DNA of 64,000 nucleotides from Jeotgalicoccus coquinae (GTDB taxonomy: Bacteria > Bacillota > Bacilli > Staphylococcales > Salinicoccaceae), in assembly GCF_014207425.1 (NCBI RefSeq), contig NZ_JACHFF010000001.1:888026-952025 (forward strand), in the 5' to 3' direction. The notes under the pieces were generated by a model. It was not told where the DNA came from. It made no database searches and saw only the letters and a program-made list of their open reading frames with translations. Position numbers and translations under genes: made by a program. Shown here piece by piece: positions 10,097-18,148 of this stretch. Within the stretch, counting starts at the first letter, position 1. Every line of letters starts with the position of its first letter.

Positions 10097-10116
10097 CTAT
10101 TGTTGGAGGGAAAAAT

Positions 10117-10740
10117 ATGGTTAACGATTATTTGAAATACATTACTATTCCAGTCAATAAAATTCTGCTGGATAACTACGCTGAAATCGGTCTCGATGAA
10201 CGCGGGGTTATTATATTAATCAAGCTGCTTGAACGTCACCGCACGTACAACACCCCCCTTGATTTCAGCGAACTTCTGAGCGGAACAACTTTAAATGAGA
10301 CCGAACTGACGCATATAATCCAGTCGCTGATAAAAGAACGGTTACTGGAACTCGATACACATGAGATCGACGGAAAGTATACCGAAACATATAACTTTGA
10401 GCCGCTTTACTCAAAGCTCGAGGATTTTATCATGCTGGAAGAAAAAGCGCCGGTGAAAGACGAATCAACATTGCGCGAGCTGTTTGAGTACATTGAGCAG
10501 CTGTACGGCAGGGCAATCAGCCCGAACGAATACCAGCGCCTGAACAGCTGGATGAACGATTCGAACTATCAGCCGGAGCAGATTCAGGATGCGGTGGATA
10601 TCGCGTATAAGAGCAATATTACGTCGCTGCAGTACGTTGAGCGTATACTGAGCAGCACGTCGAAAAGCGAGCCGGTGAAAGGGACAGGCCTGCCTGTCAT
10701 ATCATGGCTTGATGGAGGTAGCCGACTTGACAACAAGTAA
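10117..10740 (+). CDS. dnaD: Replication initiation/primosome protein DnaD
   Basis: A 207-residue protein with an N-terminal winged-helix oligomerisation domain (DDBH1, residues 1-100) and a C-terminal DnaD domain (DDBH2) with the YxxLNSWM-like segment EYQRLNSWMNDSNY (about 147-160). DnaD loads the replicative helicase with DnaB and DnaI and remodels DNA. TTGGAGGG precedes the ATG. The gene overlaps nth by 14 bp, the usual dnaD-nth pairing in Bacilli. Confidence 0.93.
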   Translation: MVNDYLKYITIPVNKILLDNYAEIGLDERGVIILIKLLERHRTYNTPLDFSELLSGTTLNETELTHIIQSLIKERLLELDTHEIDGKYTETYNFEPLYSKLEDFIMLEEKAPVKDESTLRELFEYIEQLYGRAISPNEYQRLNSWMNDSNYQPEQIQDAVDIAYKSNITSLQYVERILSSTSKSEPVKGTGLPVISWLDGGSRLDNK

Positions 10741-11389
10741 GAAAAAAACGATGGAGTTTATCGACGTCATCGCGGAAATGTTTCCGGACGCCGAAGCTGA
10801 ACTCAATTATACAAACCCGTTTGAACTGACAATTGCCGTGCTGTTAAGTGCACAGACGACAGACGTCGGGGTAAACAGGGTGACAGAAGGCCTGTTTAAG
10901 AGATTTAAAACGCCGGAAGACTATCTGGCAGTGGAAGTCGAAGAAATTGAACAGTACATTAAAACCATTGGATTGTACCGCACGAAGGCTAAAAATATAC
11001 AGAAATTATGCCGTGATTTAATCGATAAATACGGCGGCGAAATTCCGGGGAACTACGATGACCTGGTGTCGCTGGCCGGAGTGGGGCGAAAGACTGCGAA
11101 CGTCGTGCTGTCAGTAGCATTCGATACACCCAGAATCGCCGTCGATACTCACGTTGAACGTATATCCAAGCGGCTGGGGATTGCGCGATATAAAGACTCG
11201 CCGCTGCAGGTCGAAGAAACGCTGATGCGTAAAATTCCGGCTGAACGCTGGAGCAAAACACACCATCAGCTGATTTTCTTCGGACGCTATCACTGCCTGG
11301 CACGAAACCCGAAATGTCACGAATGTCCATTATTGGCAGAATGCCGCGAAGGACAGAAACGCTTGAAAAAAGGATTAGTTAAGATGTAG
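10727..11389 (+). CDS. nth: Endonuclease III (base-excision DNA glycosylase/AP lyase)
   Basis: Removes oxidised pyrimidines and cleaves AP sites. The helix-hairpin-helix LAGVGRKTANVVL (catalytic Lys about residue 120) and the catalytic Asp in AVDTHVERI (about 138) are present. The C-terminal 4Fe-4S motif is C-x6-C-x2-C-x5-C. I chose TTG 10727 because GGAGG (10714-10718) is spaced 8 nt from it; an upstream TTG at 10709 would precede the ribosome site. The ypoC gene that usually follows is missing. Confidence 0.95.
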   Translation: MTTSKKKTMEFIDVIAEMFPDAEAELNYTNPFELTIAVLLSAQTTDVGVNRVTEGLFKRFKTPEDYLAVEVEEIEQYIKTIGLYRTKAKNIQKLCRDLIDKYGGEIPGNYDDLVSLAGVGRKTANVVLSVAFDTPRIAVDTHVERISKRLGIARYKDSPLQVEETLMRKIPAERWSKTHHQLIFFGRYHCLARNPKCHECPLLAECREGQKRLKKGLVKM

Positions 11390-11397
11390 ATAGCTGG

Positions 11398-11430
11398 CCG
11401 CATTCCCTGTCATGGGCGTGCGGTTTTTTT
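11398..11430 (+). terminator. nth operon terminator
   Basis: CCGCA..CCC (11398-11407) pairs with GGG..TGCGG (11414-11423) and a T7 run follows. Confidence 0.9.
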
Positions 11431-11607
11431 GATTGAATGCGAGAATCTTTCGATGAGGATTTTATCGTTTTGATAAACACCATTTATTTTTAATTAATCA
11501 GGAGAATTGAGCAAGCTCGTTTCTGCGGCTTTACCTTGCTTCTTAATTACCTGTAAATGAACAGGGGACGAATTAAAATAACAAGCTTGCACAAAAAGAG
11601 ATAGAAA

Positions 11608-11810
11608 ATGAGCAGGATTTGCCCGAAATCTATGATCCTGCTCATAATGTGCTGCAAAACGTGCAAGAACTATCTTAAATCTATGATCCTGCTCATGATG
11701 TGCTGTAAAATGTGCAAGAACTGTCTTAAATCTATAATCCTGCTCATAATGTGCTGTAAAACGTGCAAGAACTGTCTTAAATCTATGATCCTGCTCATAA
11801 TCTGTGATAA
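11608..11810. repeat. 51-bp tandem repeat array with a leading inverted copy
   Basis: About 3.6 copies of a 51-bp unit begin at 11626, 11677, 11728 and 11779. Copies differ by a few substitutions. The array opens with an 11-bp perfect inverted repeat (11608-11618 with 11635-11645), in which the unit's ATCCTGCTCAT is mirrored. Each unit contains TATGA-TCCTGC-TCATA or a variant, a possible short hairpin. Because 51 is a multiple of three, frames stay open on both strands, but none has a ribosome site. It lies between the convergent nth and ponA operons. Confidence 0.9.
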
Positions 11811-11877
11811 GTCCTATAAAACCTGACAACATGATTCATTTTAAAGCTATTAATGCGACGGATGATTAATATATTTG

Positions 11878-12017
11878 CGAACTGTCCCATTATAAGGGGC
11901 TTTTCGAGACGGATACGGACTTTTAACACGAACTGTCTCATTTTCATATCAATTATGAGACAGTTTGCAGGTTATAATCTGATCTGTCACGTTTTACCTG
12001 TTGAGATGAGACAGATT
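11878..12017. repeat. Cluster of inverted repeats built on ACTGTCTCAT
   Basis: A perfect 11-bp inverted repeat (11931-11941 with 11955-11965, 13-nt loop) sits between two degenerate relatives: GCGAACTGTCCCAT upstream and an AATCTG/CAGATT pair (11976-11981 with 12012-12017) downstream. There is no ORF with a ribosome site and no T-run, so these are not simple terminators. Related GTCTCAT hairpins occur near 41.3 kb. Confidence 0.7.
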
Positions 12018-12093
12018 GCCGCAAATACACATTAGTCCGCCTCAATTCCCACAACAAATGAATTTCCACACACGTACATCAATATCCACAGAC

Positions 12094-12131
12094 AAAAAAA
12101 CACCCCCGATCAATAACTAACCGGGGGTGTT
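12094..12131 (-). terminator. ponA terminator
   Basis: A 9-bp perfect GC-rich stem (12100-12108 with 12122-12130) whose minus-strand product runs into seven U residues, just after the ponA stop codon. Confidence 0.92.
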
Positions 12132-12146
12132 CCAATTTCATATATA

Positions 12147-14585
12147 TTATTCTTCGTCTGCTGCCTGATCTTCATCTTCAGCCGAGCTGCTTCCGGAGTC
12201 TGCTCCAAAGCTCGAACTTTCCGACGAGGAGGACGATGAACTTTCCGAAGATGATGATGACGACTCATCTTCAGCTGCGTCTTCTTCCGGTGCAGGGTCG
12301 TCGCTGTCGTCTGCTGCGTCTCCGCCGCTTTCCGGTTCAGCGAGGTCGGCGTCGTCAGGCAGTTCGCCTTCAGGTACGTCGCCCTGTGTTTCTATTTCAC
12401 CGTCTTCGTTGTATTCCCAGCTCCAGGCACCGCCTGTGCTGCCGCCGCTTTCATTGTTGCTGTTACTGTTGTTATTGTTGTTGCTTCCGCCGTTGCCCCA
12501 GAATCCGCCGCCGGCAACTGCATATTCGTCGCCGTCGATTTGTTCAACGCTGTCCGGCTGTTCAAAGTCTTGGCCGTTGAATGTGCTGATATACTGCATG
12601 ATGTCTCTGAAGAACCATTGCGGTGTAATGTGCTCGTCTGTACCGACGAATACTTTATCTTCCGAGTAGCCTGCTGTTGCGTTATCGAATCCTGACCACA
12701 CACTCATCGTATATTCAGGTGTGTAACCGACGATCCACGCGTCTTTCGCACTGTTGTTCGGCAGGTCGTTTTCTTCAAGTATGCTTGTGTCGAGTGAAGT
12801 AGTCCCTGTCTTCGCTGCAATGTTCAGACCGTTCATCTGAATGTAGTCGGCGCTTCCCTGATTCTCGAATGTGTCTTTCAGCATATCTGTCAGCATAAAT
12901 GCTGTTGAGTCTTTCATTGCTCTGTGTGATTCGTTTTCGAATTCAATTTTATCGCCTTCCGATGTTACGATGTAACGGATTGACTGTGCTTCATTGAATT
13001 CACCGTTGTTGCCGAGTGTTGCATAAGCCTGTGCCATCTGCAGCGGGCTGAACCGTGTTTCGCCGCCGCCGAGTACGTCGTTAAACGACAGTGTGTAGTC
13101 GCCTTCGTTTTTCGTAGCGTAGTCCAGTCCGACTTCACGTGCAAATTCTTCCGGTGCGTTCTGTCCCGCTTCTTCCTGTACCTGCTCGAATGTTTTCACT
13201 GCAGGGACGTTAAAGCTCTGACGGAGTGCGTCACGCATCGTTACGTTGCCGTGGCTCTGGTTGTCGTAGTTGTAAACTGTGTTGTTCGGGCTTGTTTTCG
13301 GATTGTATGACTGCTCATCCTGAATCGTTTGATTCGTTGCCCATTCCATGTTCTCAATTGCCGGCCCGTATGCGAGGAACGGCTTCATTGTAGAACCGAC
13401 GTTGTGCTGTACGAGTGATAAGTTCTGGTCGACAACTTCCTGATAGTCGCGGCCGCCTGATATTGCTACCAGTCCGCCTGACGTTGTATCGAGTATTGTC
13501 GAGGCGATATTGAAATCATCGCTCTGGAATTTCTCGTTATAGTAGTAGTTGCGGTTGTTCGTCATGTTTTGTAAGTATGACTGGACACCGGAGTCCATAT
13601 TCGTATAAATCTGAATGCCGCTGGATAATACTTCTGATACATCTCTGTTGCGGAACTCATCATGGTTCTGCAGTTCGCGTTTAATGTAATTAATGTAGGA
13701 TGCGTATTCCGGATCTTCCTGTTCCGTCGATGCACGTTCTGTTTCATCGCGCGGTACTAAGTTATCCGTAATATCGATCTGAATTGCTTCGTCGTATTCA
13801 GCCTGTGTAATTCTCCCGTGATTGAGCATCTGGTATAACACAGTATCTGTACGGCTTTTACCCGCTTCAGCGTCTACATATAAGTTATAGACGTTCGGCA
13901 GATTCGACAGCCCTGCGAGATAGGCACTTTCCGCGATGTTTAACTCGGCAAGTTCTTTATCAAAATAATATAGACTTGCTGTGCGGATACCGTATATACC
14001 GTCAGAGTAATAAATCTTGTTCAGGTACATCTCCAGAATGTCGTCTTTTGAATATTCCTGCTCCAACCGGTAGGACAGATAAGCTTCCTGCGCTTTACGT
14101 TCGATTGTCTGTTCCTCTGTAAGGAATGCACGTTTGACGACCTGCTGGGTAATGGTACTTGCACCCTGTGACGCAAAGCCGTCTGTAAAGTTGCTGATGA
14201 CAGCACCGCCTAAGCGGAAGAAGTCAATCGCACCGTGATCGTAAAAGCGGTTATCCTCAATTGCAAGTACTGCGTCGGACATTTGTTCAGGTACGTCTTC
14301 GATACTTACATATTCCCGTTTCTGCCCCTGGAAGAGGGTGGTCACGAGCTCGTCGTTATTGTCGTAAATTTCAGCGGGAACAGGGTCCTTAAGCTTTTCA
14401 TCACTGAAAGCCGGCGCCTGTGATGCGTAATACGCAAACAGTACAGCACCGATAACAAGACCAACCAGTGCAAGCAGTGCACCATATAAAAACACTTTTT
14501 TAATTATTGATGATTTGGATTTTGACTGCTTTTTCTGTTTGGGTTTCTTATCAGACTGTTTACTCCTTTTAAAATTCGATTCCAT
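12147..14585 (-). CDS. ponA: Class A penicillin-binding protein (transglycosylase/transpeptidase)
   Basis: Bifunctional cell-wall synthase of 812 residues, equivalent to S. aureus PBP2. A lysine-rich cytoplasmic tail (1-28) and one membrane anchor (about 29-52) precede the GT51 domain with EDNRFYDHGAID (catalytic Glu about 108) and ASTITQQ. The transpeptidase domain has STMK (about 396), SFN and KTGTT (about 590). The last 120 residues are an unusual low-complexity tail: Asn/Gly-rich, then acidic, then long serine runs. It is co-transcribed with recU, as in other Staphylococcaceae. Confidence 0.95.
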   Translation of the reverse strand: MESNFKRSKQSDKKPKQKKQSKSKSSIIKKVFLYGALLALVGLVIGAVLFAYYASQAPAFSDEKLKDPVPAEIYDNNDELVTTLFQGQKREYVSIEDVPEQMSDAVLAIEDNRFYDHGAIDFFRLGGAVISNFTDGFASQGASTITQQVVKRAFLTEEQTIERKAQEAYLSYRLEQEYSKDDILEMYLNKIYYSDGIYGIRTASLYYFDKELAELNIAESAYLAGLSNLPNVYNLYVDAEAGKSRTDTVLYQMLNHGRITQAEYDEAIQIDITDNLVPRDETERASTEQEDPEYASYINYIKRELQNHDEFRNRDVSEVLSSGIQIYTNMDSGVQSYLQNMTNNRNYYYNEKFQSDDFNIASTILDTTSGGLVAISGGRDYQEVVDQNLSLVQHNVGSTMKPFLAYGPAIENMEWATNQTIQDEQSYNPKTSPNNTVYNYDNQSHGNVTMRDALRQSFNVPAVKTFEQVQEEAGQNAPEEFAREVGLDYATKNEGDYTLSFNDVLGGGETRFSPLQMAQAYATLGNNGEFNEAQSIRYIVTSEGDKIEFENESHRAMKDSTAFMLTDMLKDTFENQGSADYIQMNGLNIAAKTGTTSLDTSILEENDLPNNSAKDAWIVGYTPEYTMSVWSGFDNATAGYSEDKVFVGTDEHITPQWFFRDIMQYISTFNGQDFEQPDSVEQIDGDEYAVAGGGFWGNGGSNNNNNSNSNNESGGSTGGAWSWEYNEDGEIETQGDVPEGELPDDADLAEPESGGDAADDSDDPAPEEDAAEDESSSSSSESSSSSSSESSSFGADSGSSSAEDEDQAADEE

Positions 14586-14596
14586 ATATATTCTCC

Positions 14597-15187
14597 CTAT
14601 TCAAAATAAAATTCGTCAACTGCAGCTAAATAATCATAACGCGGATTGTATTTGATTGGTAGTAAAATACTCTCTGCCTTAATGTCAGCATAGGTTATGG
14701 ACTTTCTGCCATTCCCTAAATAAGCGTCCCAGTGTTTAACAAAATGTTCAAAAGGATAAAGATAGACTTCATCGTGAACAGTAAACTTAACTATAATGAA
14801 GACGATGCCGCCCTGGTTATGGCAGGCGCGCATATGCTCGACCTGGTGCGCATGTATGTTTATAAAAGGGAAGCGTGTCTTATTGCGTGTTTCCTTCGCT
14901 TCAAAATCGATGTATCTTCCTTTATACAGTCCATTATAGTCACTTGTCGATGGAACTTTAAAGTAGGCTTCCGTTATTTTAGCTTTTTTCCGTGACGGAT
15001 AATCAACATTGACAATCTGTACCGGTGTGGGCTTCTTATGAATGATGGCCCGCTTCGTATCCAGATAAAACTGATTCGTCTTATCGAGATCCTTTTCCAG
15101 TGTCATGCCCCGCTGACCGTAGTTAATCTCTTTATCGGCACGCGGTGTATTTACCTGGTTTCTTTTGACTCCCTGTGGGTACTTCAT
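14597..15187 (-). CDS. recU: Holliday junction resolvase RecU
   Basis: A 196-residue PD-(D/E)xK nuclease that cleaves Holliday junctions in recombination and chromosome segregation. It shows the RecU N-terminal region (NYGQRGMTLEKDL), GRYIDFEAKET with the catalytic Glu-x-Lys, and KTRFPFINIHAHQ. GGAGTG precedes the ATG at 15187. It is the first gene of the recU-ponA operon, divergent from yppE. Confidence 0.95.
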   Translation of the reverse strand: MKYPQGVKRNQVNTPRADKEINYGQRGMTLEKDLDKTNQFYLDTKRAIIHKKPTPVQIVNVDYPSRKKAKITEAYFKVPSTSDYNGLYKGRYIDFEAKETRNKTRFPFINIHAHQVEHMRACHNQGGIVFIIVKFTVHDEVYLYPFEHFVKHWDAYLGNGRKSITYADIKAESILLPIKYNPRYDYLAAVDEFYFE

Positions 15188-15282
15188 TAAATTAGCACTC
15201 CAAACTTTTATTATATATACTTATTATTATATATTAATTAGAGTTTGATTAACATTTCATTATTATAGGTGGTGTGTCCAAA

Positions 15283-15609
15283 TTGTCAAGAAATGCATCG
15301 TACAGCGATTACCGCGAAATGCTCGATGAAATCGCCAGGCGCTATGACAAGGCAAGAGCAGGTTATGAGTTTGATTTTAAAACCGAAATCGAACCGTTTT
15401 TAAATAAGTATAAAGTGCTTGCAGATCAGCTGCAGCATATGCCGACCGATGACCGGCTGACAGAAACAATCAGGGAAGTCATGAGTGACGAGCTGATGGA
15501 ACTGTTAATGAGCTGTCACGTCTCCCGCTTCAGTTTAAGACTGTATCATGAAAAATTCAAATATATTAATATGTGGGTGAATCATGCAGGGGAGGAAGGA
15601 CTGCTGTGA
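15283..15609 (+). CDS. yppE: DUF1798 protein (YppE family)
   Basis: A small helical protein of about 108 residues similar to the YppE/DUF1798 family of unknown function, found next to recU in Bacilli. The C-terminal [18 protein letters not shown] is typical. I place the start at TTG 15283 because AGGTGG (15267-15272) abuts the alternative GTG at 15274. The stop overlaps the ypsA GTG start (GTGA), which suggests coupling. Confidence 0.82.
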   Translation: MSRNASYSDYREMLDEIARRYDKARAGYEFDFKTEIEPFLNKYKVLADQLQHMPTDDRLTETIREVMSDELMELLMSCHVSRFSLRLYHEKFKYINMWVNHAGEEGLL

Positions 15610-16145
15610 GAGTATTTATAACAGGATACCGCCATTACGAACTCGGCATCTTTAAAGATACGCAGCCTGAAGTGAAAGTTCTCCGCGATTTTCTGCGCCA
15701 GCGGATTATCAGTCTCGCTGAAGAAGGGGCGGAGTGGTTTATCATTCAGGGCTATACGGGCATAGAGATGTATGCGGCCAATGAGATAATCGGGTTAAAG
15801 GAAGAGTACGATATTAAGCTCGGTGTCCTGAAGCCGTTCCATAAGTTCGACGACCGGTATAACGATTCCGATAAAATTAACTTAAACAATATACTGGAGC
15901 ACGCCGACTTCCATCAGTTTATATTTGACAGGGAATACGCTGATCCCGGTATGTTTAAAGCCATTAATCAGTTCATCACATCCAATACCGATTACGGGCT
16001 GATCGTCTACGACAGTGAGACGGAAACAAATTTAAAATATATATACAGCCTAATGCTTGAATTAAATGAGAAAAGTCATTATAATATTGAAAGAATACAA
16101 TTTGATGATATTAATGATTTCATTAATGACAGATATGATAGTTAA
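15606..16145 (+). CDS. ypsA: SLOG-family protein YpsA (DUF1273)
   Basis: A 179-residue protein of the SLOG/LOG nucleotide-binding fold. N-terminal [14 protein letters not shown] and the [17 protein letters not shown] block are characteristic. In Bacilli YpsA is encoded beside gpsB and has been linked to cell division. The start GTG 15606 follows GGAGGAAGG. The frame is open further upstream, but those residues come from the overlapping yppE. Confidence 0.9.
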   Translation: MRVFITGYRHYELGIFKDTQPEVKVLRDFLRQRIISLAEEGAEWFIIQGYTGIEMYAANEIIGLKEEYDIKLGVLKPFHKFDDRYNDSDKINLNNILEHADFHQFIFDREYADPGMFKAINQFITSNTDYGLIVYDSETETNLKYIYSLMLELNEKSHYNIERIQFDDINDFINDRYDS

Positions 16146-16156
16146 GAGGTGTAAGT

Positions 16157-16483
16157 ATGAGTGACTATACGCTAAAGCTGTCTGCAAAAGATATATTCGA
16201 GAAAGAATTCGAAAAATCACTAAGAGGTTTTAAACCGATAGAAGTAGATAGTTTTCTTGACGACGTTATCAGTGATTATCAGAAGATGGCAGACATGAAC
16301 AACAACATTAAAAAGCTGGAAGAAGAAAATGCACGTTTAAAAAAGGAAGTTGAAGACCTCCGCATCCGCGTGGCAACAAACACACGCACTCAGGGCGGCA
16401 GCGGACAGAGTCAGCAGATTGATATATTAAAACGTCTGTCGAGTCTAGAGAAGCAGGTTTTTGGCAATGCAAAAAAGCAGTAA
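16157..16483 (+). CDS. gpsB: Cell division regulator GpsB
   Basis: A 108-residue DivIVA-like coiled-coil protein that links cell-wall synthases (PBPs) to the division site. The N-terminal lipid-binding module contains [20 protein letters not shown], followed by a leucine/glutamate-rich coiled coil (about residues 45-75), a Gln/Gly linker and a C-terminal trimerisation helix. It is separated from ypsA by 11 bp and followed by rnpB, the conserved order of B. subtilis and S. aureus. Confidence 0.96.
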   Translation: MSDYTLKLSAKDIFEKEFEKSLRGFKPIEVDSFLDDVISDYQKMADMNNNIKKLEEENARLKKEVEDLRIRVATNTRTQGGSGQSQQIDILKRLSSLEKQVFGNAKKQ

Positions 16484-16520
16484 CATGATTTAATATGTAT
16501 TTTAAGAGTTTTTAAAATAA

Positions 16521-16931
16521 AAAGACGGTAACTCGGATAATCGCTATGCAGCACGACTGCATAGAGGAAAGTCCATGCTCACACAGTCTGAGATGATTGT
16601 AGTGTTCGTGCCAGACGAAACAATAAGTCTGGGCAATGATATTTTATATCTTGACGGCTGCGAAATATTCTAAGTGCTTACGCATACGAATAGAGTAGCT
16701 TTAAAAGTGCCACAGAAACGAGCTTCTGAAGAAATGACGAAGGTGGAACGCGGTAAACCCCTCGAGTGAGCAATCCAAATTAGGTAGGAGCACTTTCCAA
16801 CAGGAATTCAACTGGCGGAGAGATATTATTCATTTAATATAGACAGATGATTATCACCAATGTGCGAGTGTATACTAGTGCACGTCAGCAGCACAGCGGG
16901 ACAGAACATGGCTTATAGAGAAACCGGACTA
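16521..16931 (+). ncRNA. rnpB: RNase P RNA, Bacillus (B) type
   Basis: The catalytic RNA that matures tRNA 5' ends. Conserved blocks are easily seen: GAGGAAAGTCCATGCTC (CR-I) near 16565, GTAGTGTTCGTGCC near 16600, AAAGTGCCACAGAAACGA, GTGGAACGCGGTAAACCCC (CR-IV) near 16742, and the closing ACAGAACATGGCTTA near 16902. The order and lack of A-type elements match the B type. The 5' and 3' ends are approximate. It lies between gpsB and the RlmL-type gene, as in Bacillus. Confidence 0.95.
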
Positions 16932-16936
16932 GAGAA

Positions 16937-16968
16937 AAAGCTCTCCACTTTGATGGAGAGCTTTTTTT
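16937..16968 (+). terminator. rnpB terminator
   Basis: A perfect 11-bp stem (16937-16947 with 16954-16964) and a T-run. Confidence 0.95.
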
Positions 16969-17023
16969 ATGTATATATTCATACTATAATAGTAACAAAT
17001 CAAACTTTAGGAGCTTCTTACTT

Positions 17024-18148
17024 ATGAACTTTAAATTTATAGTCAACACACCGATGGGACTTGAACGTGTCGTATCGGATGAAATCAAATCGCTCGGCCT
17101 TGAAACAGAACTGGAAAACGGCCGCGTCTACTTCGAAGGTGACGAACGTACAATCGTTGAAACAAACTTGAAACTCCGTACAGTCGACCGTATCAGAATC
17201 GTTCTCGGCGACTTTACAGTGAAGACATTCGATGAGCTGTTTGAAGCGGTCAAAGCGTTGCCGCTGTCTGACATACTCGGACCGAATGCAGAATTCCCGG
17301 TAACAGGACGCTCCCACAAGTCGACACTGTACAGTGTGCCGGACGTACAGCGTATAACGAAAAAAGCCATCGTTGAACATTTAAAAGATGCGTTCAGCAT
17401 GACAGGGAAACTGCCTGAAGACGGCCCCCGCTACAAAATCGATATTAATATTTTAAAAGACAGAGCAATTCTTACTGTCGATACGAGTGGTGACGCACTG
17501 CACAAACGCGGTTACAGACTCGCACAGGGTGATGCACCGATTAAAGAGACACTTGCTGCAGCAATGCTGAAGCTTGCGAACTATACAGGAGAGAACACAC
17601 TGTATGATCCATTCACAGGCTCCGGGACAATTGCACTTGAAGCGGCAATGATCGCACGTAATATCGCGCCGGGCTCAAACCGTTCATTCGACAGTGAGTC
17701 ATGGGACATTATTCCGGAAGAGCTGTGGACTGAAGTCCGTACAGAGTGCGAGAATGCAGCAGACTACGACAAAGAAGTTAAAATTTATGCAACAGACATC
17801 GAACCGGGCATGATCGACATCGCGATTAAAAATGCGGAAGAAGTCGGCCTTGAGAGCGATATTGAATTCAGCACGCTCGATGTGCACGATTTAAACGCGC
17901 TTGATAAAAATGCACAGATAGTAACAAACCCGCCGTACGGGGAACGTATCGGTGAGGCGAAAGCAGTAGAGTCGATGTACGGTAAAATCGGACAGCTGAT
18001 GGATGACCACCCGACACTGAACGTCTACTTAATGACATCGAGCAAAGAGTTTGAAGAAATCGTCGGCAAAAAAGCAACGAAACGCAGAAAGCTGTTTAAC
18101 GGCTATATCGAAACGACGTTCTACCAATACTGGGGAGTGAAAGAATAG
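17024..18148 (+). CDS. rlmL: THUMP-domain RNA guanine-N2 methyltransferase (RlmL/YpsC type)
   Basis: A 374-residue protein with an N-terminal ferredoxin-like/THUMP domain (about residues 1-160) and a SAM-dependent methyltransferase with YDPFTGSGTIALEAAMIA (SAM binding) and the catalytic TNPPYGER. It belongs to the UPF0020 family, expected to methylate 23S rRNA guanine. It corresponds to YpsC, downstream of rnpB in Bacillus. AGGAG precedes ATG 17024. Its stop codon directly touches the next start. Confidence 0.88.
   Translation: MNFKFIVNTPMGLERVVSDEIKSLGLETELENGRVYFEGDERTIVETNLKLRTVDRIRIVLGDFTVKTFDELFEAVKALPLSDILGPNAEFPVTGRSHKSTLYSVPDVQRITKKAIVEHLKDAFSMTGKLPEDGPRYKIDINILKDRAILTVDTSGDALHKRGYRLAQGDAPIKETLAAAMLKLANYTGENTLYDPFTGSGTIALEAAMIARNIAPGSNRSFDSESWDIIPEELWTEVRTECENAADYDKEVKIYATDIEPGMIDIAIKNAEEVGLESDIEFSTLDVHDLNALDKNAQIVTNPPYGERIGEAKAVESMYGKIGQLMDDHPTLNVYLMTSSKEFEEIVGKKATKRRKLFNGYIETTFYQYWGVKE

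Noticed and set aside
11494..11832. Minus-strand ORF of 112 codons and plus-strand ORF of 72 codons over the 51-bp array
   Set aside because: They stay open only because the period is a multiple of three. Neither has a ribosome site, and the 17-residue repeats mirror the DNA repeat.
12236..12669. Leucine/arginine-rich ORFs opposite the ponA tail
   Set aside because: Mirror images of the Ser/Asp/Glu-rich low-complexity coding sequence on the other strand.
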